Assembly (NCBI GenBank): GCA_947464585.1
Contig: CANHYS010000149.1
Span: forward strand, 1 to 6,147
Source: Planctomycetaceae bacterium
GTDB taxonomy: Bacteria; Planctomycetota; Planctomycetia; Pirellulales; UBA1268
Direction of reading: 5' to 3'
DNA: 6,147 nt
Positions 1 to 5,517 of this stretch are shown here, one piece after another. Numbering within the stretch: position 1 is the first letter of the stretch; each line of letters begins with the position of its first letter. The notes beneath the pieces are model-generated. The model was not told the origin of the DNA, searched no databases, and worked only from the letters and a program-made list of their open reading frames with translations. Made by a program: the position numbers and the translations under genes.

Positions 1-495
1 GCGGTGAATGCCGGCAGCGTTACCGTGGAGGGACCGCTTGGCAAGCTTGAGCACCGCGTCCACCCTGCCGTGGCTGTCGCTATGGATCAGGGCTCGTCGT
101 CGCTGACGGTGACTCGCTCGGATGACCATCGGGTGGCCCGGAGCGTGCACGGGCTCACGCGGGCGCTCGTGGCCAACATGGTCGAAGGCGTTTCAAAGGG
201 CTACGAAAAAAAGCTCGAGATCGTCGGTGTCGGATATCTGGCTGCGATTCAGAAGAACGTCCTGCAGTTGCGGGTCGGTTTTGCCAACGAATTGCAGGTC
301 CCGATTCCGGCCGGCCTCACGGTGACGTGCCCGGATCAGACGCACATCAGCATCAAAGGCATCGACAAGCAGCTCGTCGGCCAGTTTGCCGCCGAGGTTC
401 GCGCCCTGAGAAAGCCTGAGCCCTACAAGGGAAAGGGCATTCGCTACGAAGCCGAACAGGTGCGCCGCAAGGCCGGCAAGGCCGTCACCAAGTAA
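1..495 (+). CDS. rplF: 50S ribosomal protein L6, 5'-truncated by the window edge
   Basis: L6 binds 23S rRNA domain VI near the sarcin-ricin loop and the factor-binding site of the large subunit. The reading frame is open from base 1 to a TAA at 493-495. Counting from the GTG at base 4, the C-terminal L6 signature PEPYKGKGIRY lies at residues 138-148, followed by the basic end EQVRRKAGK. The central segment LEIVGVGYLAA (71-81) and the ISIKGIDKQLVGQ segment (116-127) also match the family. The usual start region (MSRIGKKPI..IPAGV type, about 18 residues) is absent because the gene begins upstream of the window; the GTG at base 4 is an internal valine codon and should not be taken as the start. 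The position after VGVGY, usually basic in L6, is leucine here. The next gene, rplR, follows after 75 bp. Confidence 0.97.
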   Translation, partial: AVNAGSVTVEGPLGKLEHRVHPAVAVAMDQGSSSLTVTRSDDHRVARSVHGLTRALVANMVEGVSKGYEKKLEIVGVGYLAAIQKNVLQLRVGFANELQVPIPAGLTVTCPDQTHISIKGIDKQLVGQFAAEVRALRKPEPYKGKGIRYEAEQVRRKAGKAVTK

Positions 496-570
496 TTCAT
501 TTCACTCCATCGTTATCCAGTTTCCCGAACGCTTCTCCCCCCAACCTCCTCATAGCCAGCACCACCTGCC

Positions 571-939
571 ATGGACCACGCCCGTACGATTCTCCGCCAG
601 CGTATCCGCCGCCGCCATCGCGTGCGACGGTTCATCCGCGGCACGGCGGAGCGGCCCCGCCTGTCTGTCTTTCGCGCTCACAAGCACATCTACGCCCAAG
701 TCATCGACGATGCCTCGGGCCGAACGCTTGCGTCCGCCAGCACCATGGACAAGCAGCTTCGCGACACCCTCGGCTTTGGCGGCAACACGGATGCTGCCGC
801 GGCGATTGGTCGGACCGTCGCCGAACGGGCGCAGGCTGTCGGCGTAAAGAAGGTCTGCTTTGACCGGGGTGAGTTCCGCTATCACGGTCGTATGGCGGCA
901 CTGGCCAATGCGGCCCGCGAGGCCGGTCTGGAGTTCTAA
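571..939 (+). CDS. rplR: 50S ribosomal protein L18
   Basis: L18 binds 5S rRNA and helps anchor the central protuberance of the large subunit. The 122-residue product has the usual family length. It starts with a strongly basic tail (residues 8-23, rich in R), then the family motif [20 protein letters not shown] at 28-47 with the [12 protein letters not shown] core. The C-terminal block [11 protein letters not shown] (97-107) runs into [12 protein letters not shown] (111-122). The commonly seen FDRGGY reads FDRGEF here, a mild substitution. The ATG at 571 gives the expected N-terminus, and the frame has no better start. The 75-bp gap upstream is pyrimidine-rich and shows no Shine-Dalgarno; it holds CCTCCT at 545-550 instead, so initiation probably does not depend on classical SD pairing. 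It sits in standard spc order between L6 and S5. Confidence 0.97.
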   Translation: MDHARTILRQRIRRRHRVRRFIRGTAERPRLSVFRAHKHIYAQVIDDASGRTLASASTMDKQLRDTLGFGGNTDAAAAIGRTVAERAQAVGVKKVCFDRGEFRYHGRMAALANAAREAGLEF

Positions 940-949
940 AGTCGGCAGG

Positions 950-973
950 TCCGAGCAGGGTTTTCCGAGCAGG
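950..973 (+). repeat. Short direct repeat in the rplR-rpsE gap
   Basis: TCCGAGCAGG occurs at 950-959 and again at 964-973, a 14-bp period just after the rplR stop. The rest of the 102-bp gap (940-1041) shows no clear promoter, hairpin or small gene. The meaning is unknown, and slippage or chance are both possible. Confidence 0.6.
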
Positions 974-1041
974 TCTACAAGTCAGCGGTATTCGCGGTTT
1001 CCACAGAACAATACACAGCCTTCCAACCGAGAGAGCCAATC

Positions 1042-1575
1042 GTGTCCACAGGTGGCAGCAGAGACAGGGATTCGAGAGACAGGGATTCCCGCGGCGGCGA
1101 TTCCCGCGGTGGGGAGTTTGCTGAAAAGGTCGTGAAGGTGCGCCGGTGCGCCACAGTCGTGAAGGGCGGCCGGCGGTTCAGCTTCGCCGGTCTGGTCGTC
1201 GTCGGAAATGGCCGCGGCAAGGTTGGCTGTGGTTACGGCAAGGCCAACGAAGTGCCGCCCGCCGTCGAGAAGGCGATCAAGGACGGCATGAAAAATCTGA
1301 TCGAGGTGCCGGTTGAATCGGGCTCGATTCCTCATCGCGTGGAGGGCTTCAGCGGCACGGCGAAGGTGATCATGCTGCCCGCCAGCCCTGGTACCGGCAT
1401 CATCGCCGGTGCGGCTGTCCGTGCCGTCTGTGAATCGGCAGGCATCCGTGACGTGCTGACGAAGGCCCATGGTTCCACGAACCCGGTCAACCTCGTGAAG
1501 GCGGCGCTCGACGCCCTCAAACAACTTCGGACGCGTGCGGATGTGGAGCGACTTAGGGGCGTGTCGCTCTCCTGA
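1042..1575 (+). CDS. rpsE: 30S ribosomal protein S5 with repetitive N-terminal extension
   Basis: S5 sits at the mRNA entry side of the small subunit and contributes to decoding fidelity. The S5 N-terminal RNA-binding domain covers about residues 26-92, with VKGGRRFSFAGLVVVGNGRG (40-59) and GYGKANEVP (64-72). The C-terminal domain includes LPASPGTGIIAGAAVRAV (112-129) and KAHGSTNPVN (141-150). The product is 177 residues. Residues 6-25 form four tandem pentapeptides (SRDRD, SRDRD, SRGGD, SRGGE), unlike the short N-terminus of E. coli S5. The start is the GTG at 1042: no ATG, GTG or TTG occurs in this frame between the rplR stop (937-939) and this codon, and later GTGs would cut into the folded domain. 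A weak purine patch GAGAG (1031-1035) lies 6 nt before it. No rpmD follows; rplO begins 37 bp downstream. Confidence 0.96.
   Translation: MSTGGSRDRDSRDRDSRGGDSRGGEFAEKVVKVRRCATVVKGGRRFSFAGLVVVGNGRGKVGCGYGKANEVPPAVEKAIKDGMKNLIEVPVESGSIPHRVEGFSGTAKVIMLPASPGTGIIAGAAVRAVCESAGIRDVLTKAHGSTNPVNLVKAALDALKQLRTRADVERLRGVSLS
1057..1116 (+). repeat. Four-unit 15-bp tandem repeat inside rpsE
   Basis: Four consecutive 15-bp units at 1057, 1072, 1087 and 1102 encode SRDRD, SRDRD, SRGGD and SRGGE. The first pair differ at 2 of 15 bases and the last pair at 3 of 15, whereas the two pairs differ more from each other. This fits two nested duplications. The repeat is in frame and makes a charged Arg/Asp/Gly low-complexity tail, probably disordered. 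Confidence 0.85.
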
Positions 1576-1612
1576 GCGAAAAACGGAAAGCGGAATACGG
1601 AAAAGGCAGACC

Positions 1613-2128
1613 ATGAAACTCAACGATGTCAACAAGGGCGTCCACAAGAATCCCAAGCGGCTGCGGGTGGGACGTGGGCCGGGCTCCGGCCGCGGCAGAA
1701 CCGCCGGTCGCGGCAACAAAGGCCAGGGACAACTCGCCGGCTGGAGCGCCCCAGCGATCTTCGAGGGTGGCGGCACGCCGTTGATTCGTCGCATCCCCAA
1801 GCGCGGTTTTCATAACCGCCATGGCAAGATCGTGAAGGACGTCAACGTGGAGGACTTGGAAGAGCGGTTCGCCGCGGGGAGCGAAGTGTCGCCGGAAAGC
1901 CTGCGGACCGTCGGGCTTGCCAAGGGGATCTGGCATGAGGTGAAAATCCTCGGAAACGGCACCATCGCCAAGTCGCTGAAGGTCTCTGCCCACCACTTCA
2001 GTGCCCAGGCACGTGAGAAGATTCTCGCCGCTGGTGGAACGGTCACCGAGATTCCCGGTCCGGCGCCGGTGGTGCGGAACAAGCGAAATACAAAAACGGC
2101 ATCGCGGAAAAAGCCGGCCGCAGGGTAG
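1613..2128 (+). CDS. rplO: 50S ribosomal protein L15
   Basis: L15 is a late-assembling large-subunit protein whose long basic N-terminal arm threads into 23S rRNA. The 171-residue product starts MKLNDVNKGVHKNPKRLRVG. The Gly/Arg-rich arm RGPGSGRGRTAGRGNKGQ follows at 21-38, then EGGGTPLIRRIPKRGF (51-66), all hallmarks of L15. The globular C-terminal part includes KILGNGTIAKSLKVSAHHFS (111-130) and AREKILAAGG (133-142), followed by a basic tail. The frame stays open back to 1535, but the family N-terminus and the AAGG at 1603-1606, 6 nt before the ATG, support the start at 1613. L15 directly follows S5 without the L30 gene that often sits between them. The linker 1576-1612 is purine-rich with CGGAAA-type repeats. 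Confidence 0.97.
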   Translation: MKLNDVNKGVHKNPKRLRVGRGPGSGRGRTAGRGNKGQGQLAGWSAPAIFEGGGTPLIRRIPKRGFHNRHGKIVKDVNVEDLEERFAAGSEVSPESLRTVGLAKGIWHEVKILGNGTIAKSLKVSAHHFSAQAREKILAAGGTVTEIPGPAPVVRNKRNTKTASRKKPAAG

Positions 2129-2182
2129 GGTGGTGTGCCGGCGCCCTCGAGTGCTGCCAAATCCGTCCGAGCCCCAGAGGTT

Positions 2183-2188
2183 GAGGAG
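2183..2188 (+). promoter_or_regulatory. Ribosome binding site of secY
   Basis: GAGGAG lies 8 nt upstream of the GTG at 2197. It is the clearest Shine-Dalgarno in the window and fixes the secY start at a GTG codon that yields the expected SecY N-terminus. Confidence 0.8.
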
Positions 2189-2196
2189 CCCTTCCC

Positions 2197-3558
2197 GTGC
2201 TTGAAAAGCTGCGCATCATCTTCACGATCCCAGAGCTGCGGCAGAAGATTCTGCTGACGCTGGGGCTCCTTGCGATCTACCGCGTTGGCTGGCAGGTGCC
2301 CCTTCCAATCGTTGACCCCAAGGCGATGACCGCGTTCGCGGAGCAGTCTGGCGGCATCGGCGATCTGCTGCGAACGGTCGCCGTGTTCTCCGCGAGCCAG
2401 CTCTCCCAGGCCACCATCTTCGGCCTGGGGATCATGCCCTACATCTCCGCGTCGATCATCTTCCAGCTGCTCGCCACGGTGTGGCCGCCGCTGGAGCGGC
2501 TTTCGAAAGAAGGGGAGGCGGGCCGCAAGAAGATCAACGAGTACACCCGCTACGCCACCGTGTTGATCTGCCTCGTGCAGAGCTGGGCCTACGTGGCATT
2601 TCTTTCGTCGCAACAAGTGGGCGACACTTCGTTGATCCAGTCGAGCTTCCTCGTCGATGGCCGGCTCCCGTTGGTCTGGCAGTTCGTGGCCGTGATGACG
2701 ATGACCGCGGGCACGATCTTCCTCATGTGGCTCGGTGAACAGATTGACGAGTTTGGGATCGGCAACGGGATCAGCCTGCTCATCATGGCGGGCATCCTGG
2801 CGGCCATGCCGAGTGCCCTGGTCCAACTCGGCAGCGATACGACCTGGGAACTGGGCGGTGGCGGCGGCAAGATGGGCGTGGAGACGCTGCTCGTGCTGGC
2901 GGCACTCTTCGTGGGCGTGGTGGCGGGTGTGGTGTTCATGACGCAGGGCCAGCGTCGGATTCCCACCCAGAGCGCCAAGCATGTTCGCGGCCGTCGCGTG
3001 TACGGCGGCACCCGGCAGTATCTGCCGTTGCGGGTGAATCAGGCCGGCGTGATGCCGATTATCTTCGCCAGTTCGCTGCTTCTCTTTCCCCAGATGTTCT
3101 TCCAGTACCTGCACAATGCCTATCCCGGCAACACCGTGCTGGGCGCCCTGCACGATTCCTTCACTCGCGGACAGTCGTTCCTCTACAATGTGCTGTACGT
3201 CGTGCTGATCTACTTCTTCTGCTACTTCTGGACCGCGATCACCTTCAATCCCAAGGAGATGGCCGACAATCTCAAGAACTTTGGGGCGTTCATTCCAGGC
3301 TACCGGCCAGGCAAGCGGACCGCCGACTACCTCGAGCGGGTCATGGAGAGGATCACCTACGTCGGCGCCGGATTCTTGGCGCTCGTGGCGGTGATTCCCA
3401 CGATCGTCGGTGGCGCCCTCGGGATTCCGGCCCAGATTGCGAGTTTCTACGGCGGCACGGGCCTCTTGATCGCGGTGAGCGTGGCGTTCGACCTGGTGCA
3501 GAAGATCGATAGCCATCTTGTGATGCGAAACTACACCGGCCTCCTGGAAAAATCCTGA
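2197..3558 (+). CDS. secY: Preprotein translocase channel subunit SecY
   Basis: SecY forms the conserved protein-conducting channel of the inner membrane with SecE and SecG, and works with SecA or the translating ribosome. The 453-residue product matches the usual length of about 430-450 residues. Ten hydrophobic segments can be read at about 17-36, 71-92, 118-138, 157-179, 188-210, 229-248, 284-303, 328-349, 386-405 and 411-432. Diagnostic motifs are YRVGWQVPLP (28-37), FGLGIMPYISASIIFQLL (75-92, first SecY signature), WLGEQIDEFGIGNGISLLI (178-196, second signature), RRIPTQSAKHVRGRR (253-267) in the large cytosolic loop, and LPLRVNQAGVMPIIFASSLL (276-295). The cytosolic loop before TM9 has PGYRPGKRTADYLE (367-380), where the conserved arginine needed for SecA or ribosome function is expected. 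A five-glycine run (220-224) lies in the loop between TM5 and TM6. Translation starts at GTG with a good GAGGAG upstream. Confidence 0.98.
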   Translation: MLEKLRIIFTIPELRQKILLTLGLLAIYRVGWQVPLPIVDPKAMTAFAEQSGGIGDLLRTVAVFSASQLSQATIFGLGIMPYISASIIFQLLATVWPPLERLSKEGEAGRKKINEYTRYATVLICLVQSWAYVAFLSSQQVGDTSLIQSSFLVDGRLPLVWQFVAVMTMTAGTIFLMWLGEQIDEFGIGNGISLLIMAGILAAMPSALVQLGSDTTWELGGGGGKMGVETLLVLAALFVGVVAGVVFMTQGQRRIPTQSAKHVRGRRVYGGTRQYLPLRVNQAGVMPIIFASSLLLFPQMFFQYLHNAYPGNTVLGALHDSFTRGQSFLYNVLYVVLIYFFCYFWTAITFNPKEMADNLKNFGAFIPGYRPGKRTADYLERVMERITYVGAGFLALVAVIPTIVGGALGIPAQIASFYGGTGLLIAVSVAFDLVQKIDSHLVMRNYTGLLEKS

Positions 3559-3607
3559 CCTCCTGTGACAGTGCCGGCGCCGGATGGTCTGGCTTTGCCC
3601 GTCACTC

Positions 3608-3613
3608 GTGAGG
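3608..3613 (+). promoter_or_regulatory. Ribosome binding site of adk
   Basis: GTGAGG lies 7 nt before the ATG at 3621, a good partial match to the Shine-Dalgarno consensus. It supports the start MRIILIGPPGAGKGT. Confidence 0.65.
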
Positions 3614-3620
3614 CTACGCC

Positions 3621-4196
3621 ATGCGGATCATCCTCATCGGACCCCCCGGCGCGGGCAAAGGCACTCAGTGTCAGCGGTTGGTCGAACTGCTGAAGATTCC
3701 ACATCTCTCCACAGGCGAGATGTTGCGTGCGGCCGTGAAGGCTGGCACTCCCGAGGGCCTGCAGGCAGCCCGTGCGATGGAGCAGGGGCAGTTGGTGCCC
3801 GACCCGTTGATCGTGGGGATGGTGACCCGGCGGTTGGAGGCAAACGATTGCCGGAACGGCTGCCTGCTCGACGGATTTCCCCGCACGCTGCCACAGGCGG
3901 AAATCCTCGACGACCTGCTCGAACGCCGCGCCATGTGTGTCGATGGCGTGATCGAACTGGCAGTGCCACGCGATGAACTGGTCCGGCGGATGCTGGCCCG
4001 AAAGCGTGATGACGATGATCCCGCCGTTTTTGCCCGGCGGATCACCAGTTTCGAAGAGCAGACGGCACCCTTATTGGAATACTATGGTCGGCAGGGCAAA
4101 CTAGCCTGCATCGACGGGCTGGGTACGGCCGAGGAAATCTTCGACCGTGTGAAGGATGCCGTGAAACGGTTTGCCAGGGCGGGCAAGGGCCGCTGA
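3621..4196 (+). CDS. adk: Adenylate kinase, short-LID type
   Basis: Adenylate kinase interconverts ATP plus AMP with 2 ADP in the cytosol and sets the adenylate energy charge. The P-loop GPPGAGKGT lies at residues 7-15. The AMP-binding segment HLSTGEMLR (28-36) normally reads STGDMLR, so D is replaced by E. The conserved LDGFPRTLPQA is at 83-93 with arginine R88. The LID region is reduced to RMLARKRDDDDPAVFARRI (123-141), without the roughly 30-residue zinc- or hydrogen-bond-stabilised insert of E. coli and Bacillus Adk. This explains the 191-residue length against about 214. Short-LID bacterial enzymes are known, for example in cyanobacteria, and also resemble UMP/CMP kinases. Position between secY and map strongly supports Adk over a pyrimidine kinase. 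It is 62 bp after secY and 135 bp before map. Confidence 0.95.
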   Translation: MRIILIGPPGAGKGTQCQRLVELLKIPHLSTGEMLRAAVKAGTPEGLQAARAMEQGQLVPDPLIVGMVTRRLEANDCRNGCLLDGFPRTLPQAEILDDLLERRAMCVDGVIELAVPRDELVRRMLARKRDDDDPAVFARRITSFEEQTAPLLEYYGRQGKLACIDGLGTAEEIFDRVKDAVKRFARAGKGR

Positions 4197-4258
4197 TACG
4201 CACGGACGAGCAATGCAAGTACCGTGAATGGGGCCGATGCGGCGCGGTGATCGGTCGG

Positions 4259-4264
4259 TATAAT
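4259..4264 (+). promoter_or_regulatory. Candidate -10 element of a promoter upstream of map
   Basis: A perfect TATAAT sits in the 135-bp adk-map gap, in an otherwise GC-rich window. A transcription start about 7 bp downstream (about 4270) would give a leader of roughly 60 nt before map. No convincing -35 hexamer is seen at 16-18 bp (around 4235-4242) and there is no TGn extended -10. GATCG (4249-4253) and CGATC (4267-4271) form a short inverted repeat flanking the hexamer. Sequence-only support, so moderate to low confidence. Confidence 0.4.
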
Positions 4265-4331
4265 TCGATCCGTCGCGGTTGTCTTCCGTGGATGAGTTGT
4301 CTTGTGATCCTCCTTCGTGGGTGCTTGAAGC

Positions 4332-5132
4332 GTGGTGAATCTTCGTTCCGCTCGTGAAATTGCCCTGATGCGGCGGGCTGGTCTCGTGGTGTGGGGCGCC
4401 CATCAGGTGGCTGCGGCGATGGTCAAGCCTGGCGTGACGACAGGGGAGATCGATCAGGCGGTCGACCGTTTCTTCGCCGAGCACAACGCGATCGCGCTGT
4501 TCAAGGGCGTGCCAGGAAAAGTTCCCTTTCCGGCGGCGTGCTGCATCTCTGTCAACGACGAGGTGGTGCACGGAATCCCGGGTCCTCGCGTGCTTCGATC
4601 GGGCGATGTGGTCAGCATCGACACGGGCTGCAGCGTGGGTGGCTGGTGCGGCGATTCCGCCGTCACCCATCCCGTGGGCGTGGTCTCTTCAGAGGCTCAG
4701 CGGTTGTTGGACTGCACATCGGGCGTCTTGGCTTTGGCAATCCAGTTGATGTCCACCCGCAACCGCTGGAGCGACGTCGCCCAGGAGATGGCTACGTTCG
4801 TGCGCGACTACGGGTTTTCGGTGGTCGAAAACTTTGTCGGCCACGGGATTGGCCGGAAAATGCACGAAGATCCGCAGGTGCCCAATTTCTGCTCGCCGGC
4901 GTTTCGCAAGAATCATGATTTTGAACTCGAGCCGGGGCTGGTCATTGCCGTGGAGCCGATGGTCAACGTGGGCACCAAAAAGGTGCGAGTTCTGGCCGAT
5001 TATTGGACGCAGTCCACGGTCGACGGCCAGCCCAGCGCCCACTTCGAGCACACGGTGGCTATTACCGAGAGTGGCCCCCTTGTGCTTACGGCCCCCCCAG
5101 CGGCTGGCGAGACGGTCGGCACGGCGGCCTGA
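4332..5132 (+). CDS. map: Methionine aminopeptidase, type I
   Basis: MetAP removes the initiator methionine from nascent proteins, acting at the ribosome exit. The 266-residue product is a complete type I pita-bread enzyme. The five metal ligands are all present: D97 in VSIDTG, D108 in WCGDSAVTHP, H171 in FVGHGIGR, E208 in VIAVEPMVNVG and E239 in AHFEHTVAIT. Conserved H80 (VVHGIP, 78-83) and H178 (MHEDPQVPNF, 177-186) are also present. The motif FPAACCISVNDEVVHGIPG (66-84) is typical, though the doubled cysteine is less usual. Two consecutive GTG codons (4332, 4335) could serve as start; neither has a good Shine-Dalgarno, with only a GTGGGTG patch at 4317-4323 at a plausible distance. The tail after VAITESGPLVLT is a short Ala/Gly/Pro-rich end. 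A possible own promoter lies at 4259-4264. The next gene is rpmJ; the usual infA is missing. Confidence 0.97.
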   Translation: MVNLRSAREIALMRRAGLVVWGAHQVAAAMVKPGVTTGEIDQAVDRFFAEHNAIALFKGVPGKVPFPAACCISVNDEVVHGIPGPRVLRSGDVVSIDTGCSVGGWCGDSAVTHPVGVVSSEAQRLLDCTSGVLALAIQLMSTRNRWSDVAQEMATFVRDYGFSVVENFVGHGIGRKMHEDPQVPNFCSPAFRKNHDFELEPGLVIAVEPMVNVGTKKVRVLADYWTQSTVDGQPSAHFEHTVAITESGPLVLTAPPAAGETVGTAA

Positions 5133-5215
5133 CCGGGGGAAGGCAGCCTGATTTTCCCATCCGCCGCGTTTTTTCGGCCAATGAGAGTGCCCCCCTTGTG
5201 AATGCCGGGGGAAGG
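5133..5215 (+). repeat. 11-bp direct repeat in the map-rpmJ gap
   Basis: CCGGGGGAAGG occurs at 5133-5143, immediately after the map stop, and again at 5205-5215. The second copy also forms an inverted repeat with CTTCCCC at 5232-5238 (7 bp of pairing with 5208-5214). Between the copies are a T6 run (5169-5174) and no gene. This gap is where infA would be expected. Confidence 0.6.
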
Positions 5216-5225
5216 ATTCTATAGT
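5196..5225 (+). promoter_or_regulatory. Candidate sigma-70-type promoter upstream of rpmJ
   Basis: TTGTGA at 5196-5201 (4 of 6 to TTGACA) and TATAGT at 5220-5225 (5 of 6 to TATAAT) are separated by 18 bp. A start near 5232 would give a leader of roughly 57 nt before the rpmJ ATG. The -10 lies in the loop of a 7-bp inverted repeat (GGGGAAG 5208-5214, CTTCCCC 5232-5238), which could be an operator or chance. It would transcribe rpmJ-rpsM-rpsK and onward separately from the upstream genes. Confidence 0.45.
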
Positions 5226-5258
5226 CTAGGGCTTCCCCAACATCCCATTTCTGTCGAA

Positions 5259-5364
5259 GGCGTGGTGGTCGTCGCCACGGACTTTTCCATGAAGGTTCGC
5301 GCCAGCGTCCGTCGCATGTGTGATAAGTGCAAGATTGTCCGCCGCCGTGGCGTGGTGGTCGTCG
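5259..5364 (+). repeat. 16-bp exact direct repeat shared by the rpmJ leader and coding region
   Basis: GGCGTGGTGGTCGTCG is found at 5259-5274, upstream of the rpmJ start, and at 5349-5364, inside rpmJ, where it encodes part of the GVVVVV stretch. The copies are 90 bp apart, a multiple of three, and so in the same frame. In the leader copy, CGTGG (5261-5265) can pair with CCACG (5275-5279) in a 5-bp hairpin ending 9 nt before the start codon. Confidence 0.7.
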
Positions 5365-5402
5365 TTTGCGCGGACCCCCGCCACAAGCAGCGGCAGGGTT
5401 AA
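5289..5402 (+). CDS. rpmJ: 50S ribosomal protein L36, zinc-ribbon form
   Basis: L36 is the smallest large-subunit protein and stabilises 23S rRNA near the factor-binding region. The 37-residue product [15 protein letters not shown]...HKQRQG has the exact family length and ends. It is the C+ form: C11, C14, C27 and H32 make a complete zinc-binding set. The ATG at 5289 is chosen because MKVR is the universal N-terminus; the frame is open further upstream to 5202, but that region shows no L36 homology. Only a weak GGA (5279-5281) lies upstream, next to a potential hairpin at 5261-5279. A candidate promoter lies 64 bp upstream of the start. The location between map and rpsM is typical for L36, except that infA is not present. 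Confidence 0.97.
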   Translation: MKVRASVRRMCDKCKIVRRRGVVVVVCADPRHKQRQG

Positions 5403-5468
5403 GGGCGTCGGATTGATGGTGACAGGATGATGGTGTTGGTTGGTGGAGGCCGGCGCAAGGCCGTTGGT

Positions 5469-5517
5469 GGCGGGAAACCGCTTCCTCGAGACCTTCGTGC
5501 GGTTGATCGCCGGTTTC
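5469..5517 (+). promoter_or_regulatory. Possible structured RNA leader upstream of rpsM
   Basis: In the 151-bp rpmJ-rpsM gap, one strand (about 5474-5482) can pair three ways. GGCGG (5469-5473) pairs with CCGCT (5478-5482), including one G-U pair, around a GAAA tetraloop of the GNRA class. AACCGC (5476-5481) pairs with GCGGTT (5499-5504). GAAACCG (5474-5480) pairs with CGGTTTC (5511-5517). These options are mutually exclusive, as in a regulatory switch. In E. coli the leader ahead of rpsM is a translational control site for S4. Any such role here is inference, and no S4 target motif was identified. Confidence 0.35.

Noticed and set aside
1535..1612. 26-residue in-frame upstream extension of rplO
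   Set aside because: It overlaps the end of rpsE and lacks homology; MKLNDV at 1613 is the family N-terminus with an AAGG upstream.
982..1800. 272-codon minus-strand open frame opposite rpsE and rplO
   Set aside because: It is a shadow of the conserved S5 and L15 genes and has no recognisable motif.
1810..3516. 568-codon open frame on the minus strand opposite rplO and secY
   Set aside because: It lies fully antisense to two clear genes, is rich in His, Arg and Glu as expected from the complement of GC-rich codons, and has no recognisable domain.
4233..4243. GCCG-ATG-CGGC hairpin after adk
   Set aside because: It has only four base pairs with a three-base loop and no T-run, so it is likely chance.
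5133..5174. Possible intrinsic terminator after map (GGGAA/TTCCC pairing, then T6)
   Set aside because: The stem is weak (5 bp, 12-nt loop) and the T-run begins 10 nt after it, so it does not fit an intrinsic terminator.
5202..5288. 29-residue in-frame upstream extension of rpmJ
   Set aside because: The L36 family begins MKVR at the ATG at 5289, giving the exact 37-residue length; the upstream part overlaps the candidate promoter.
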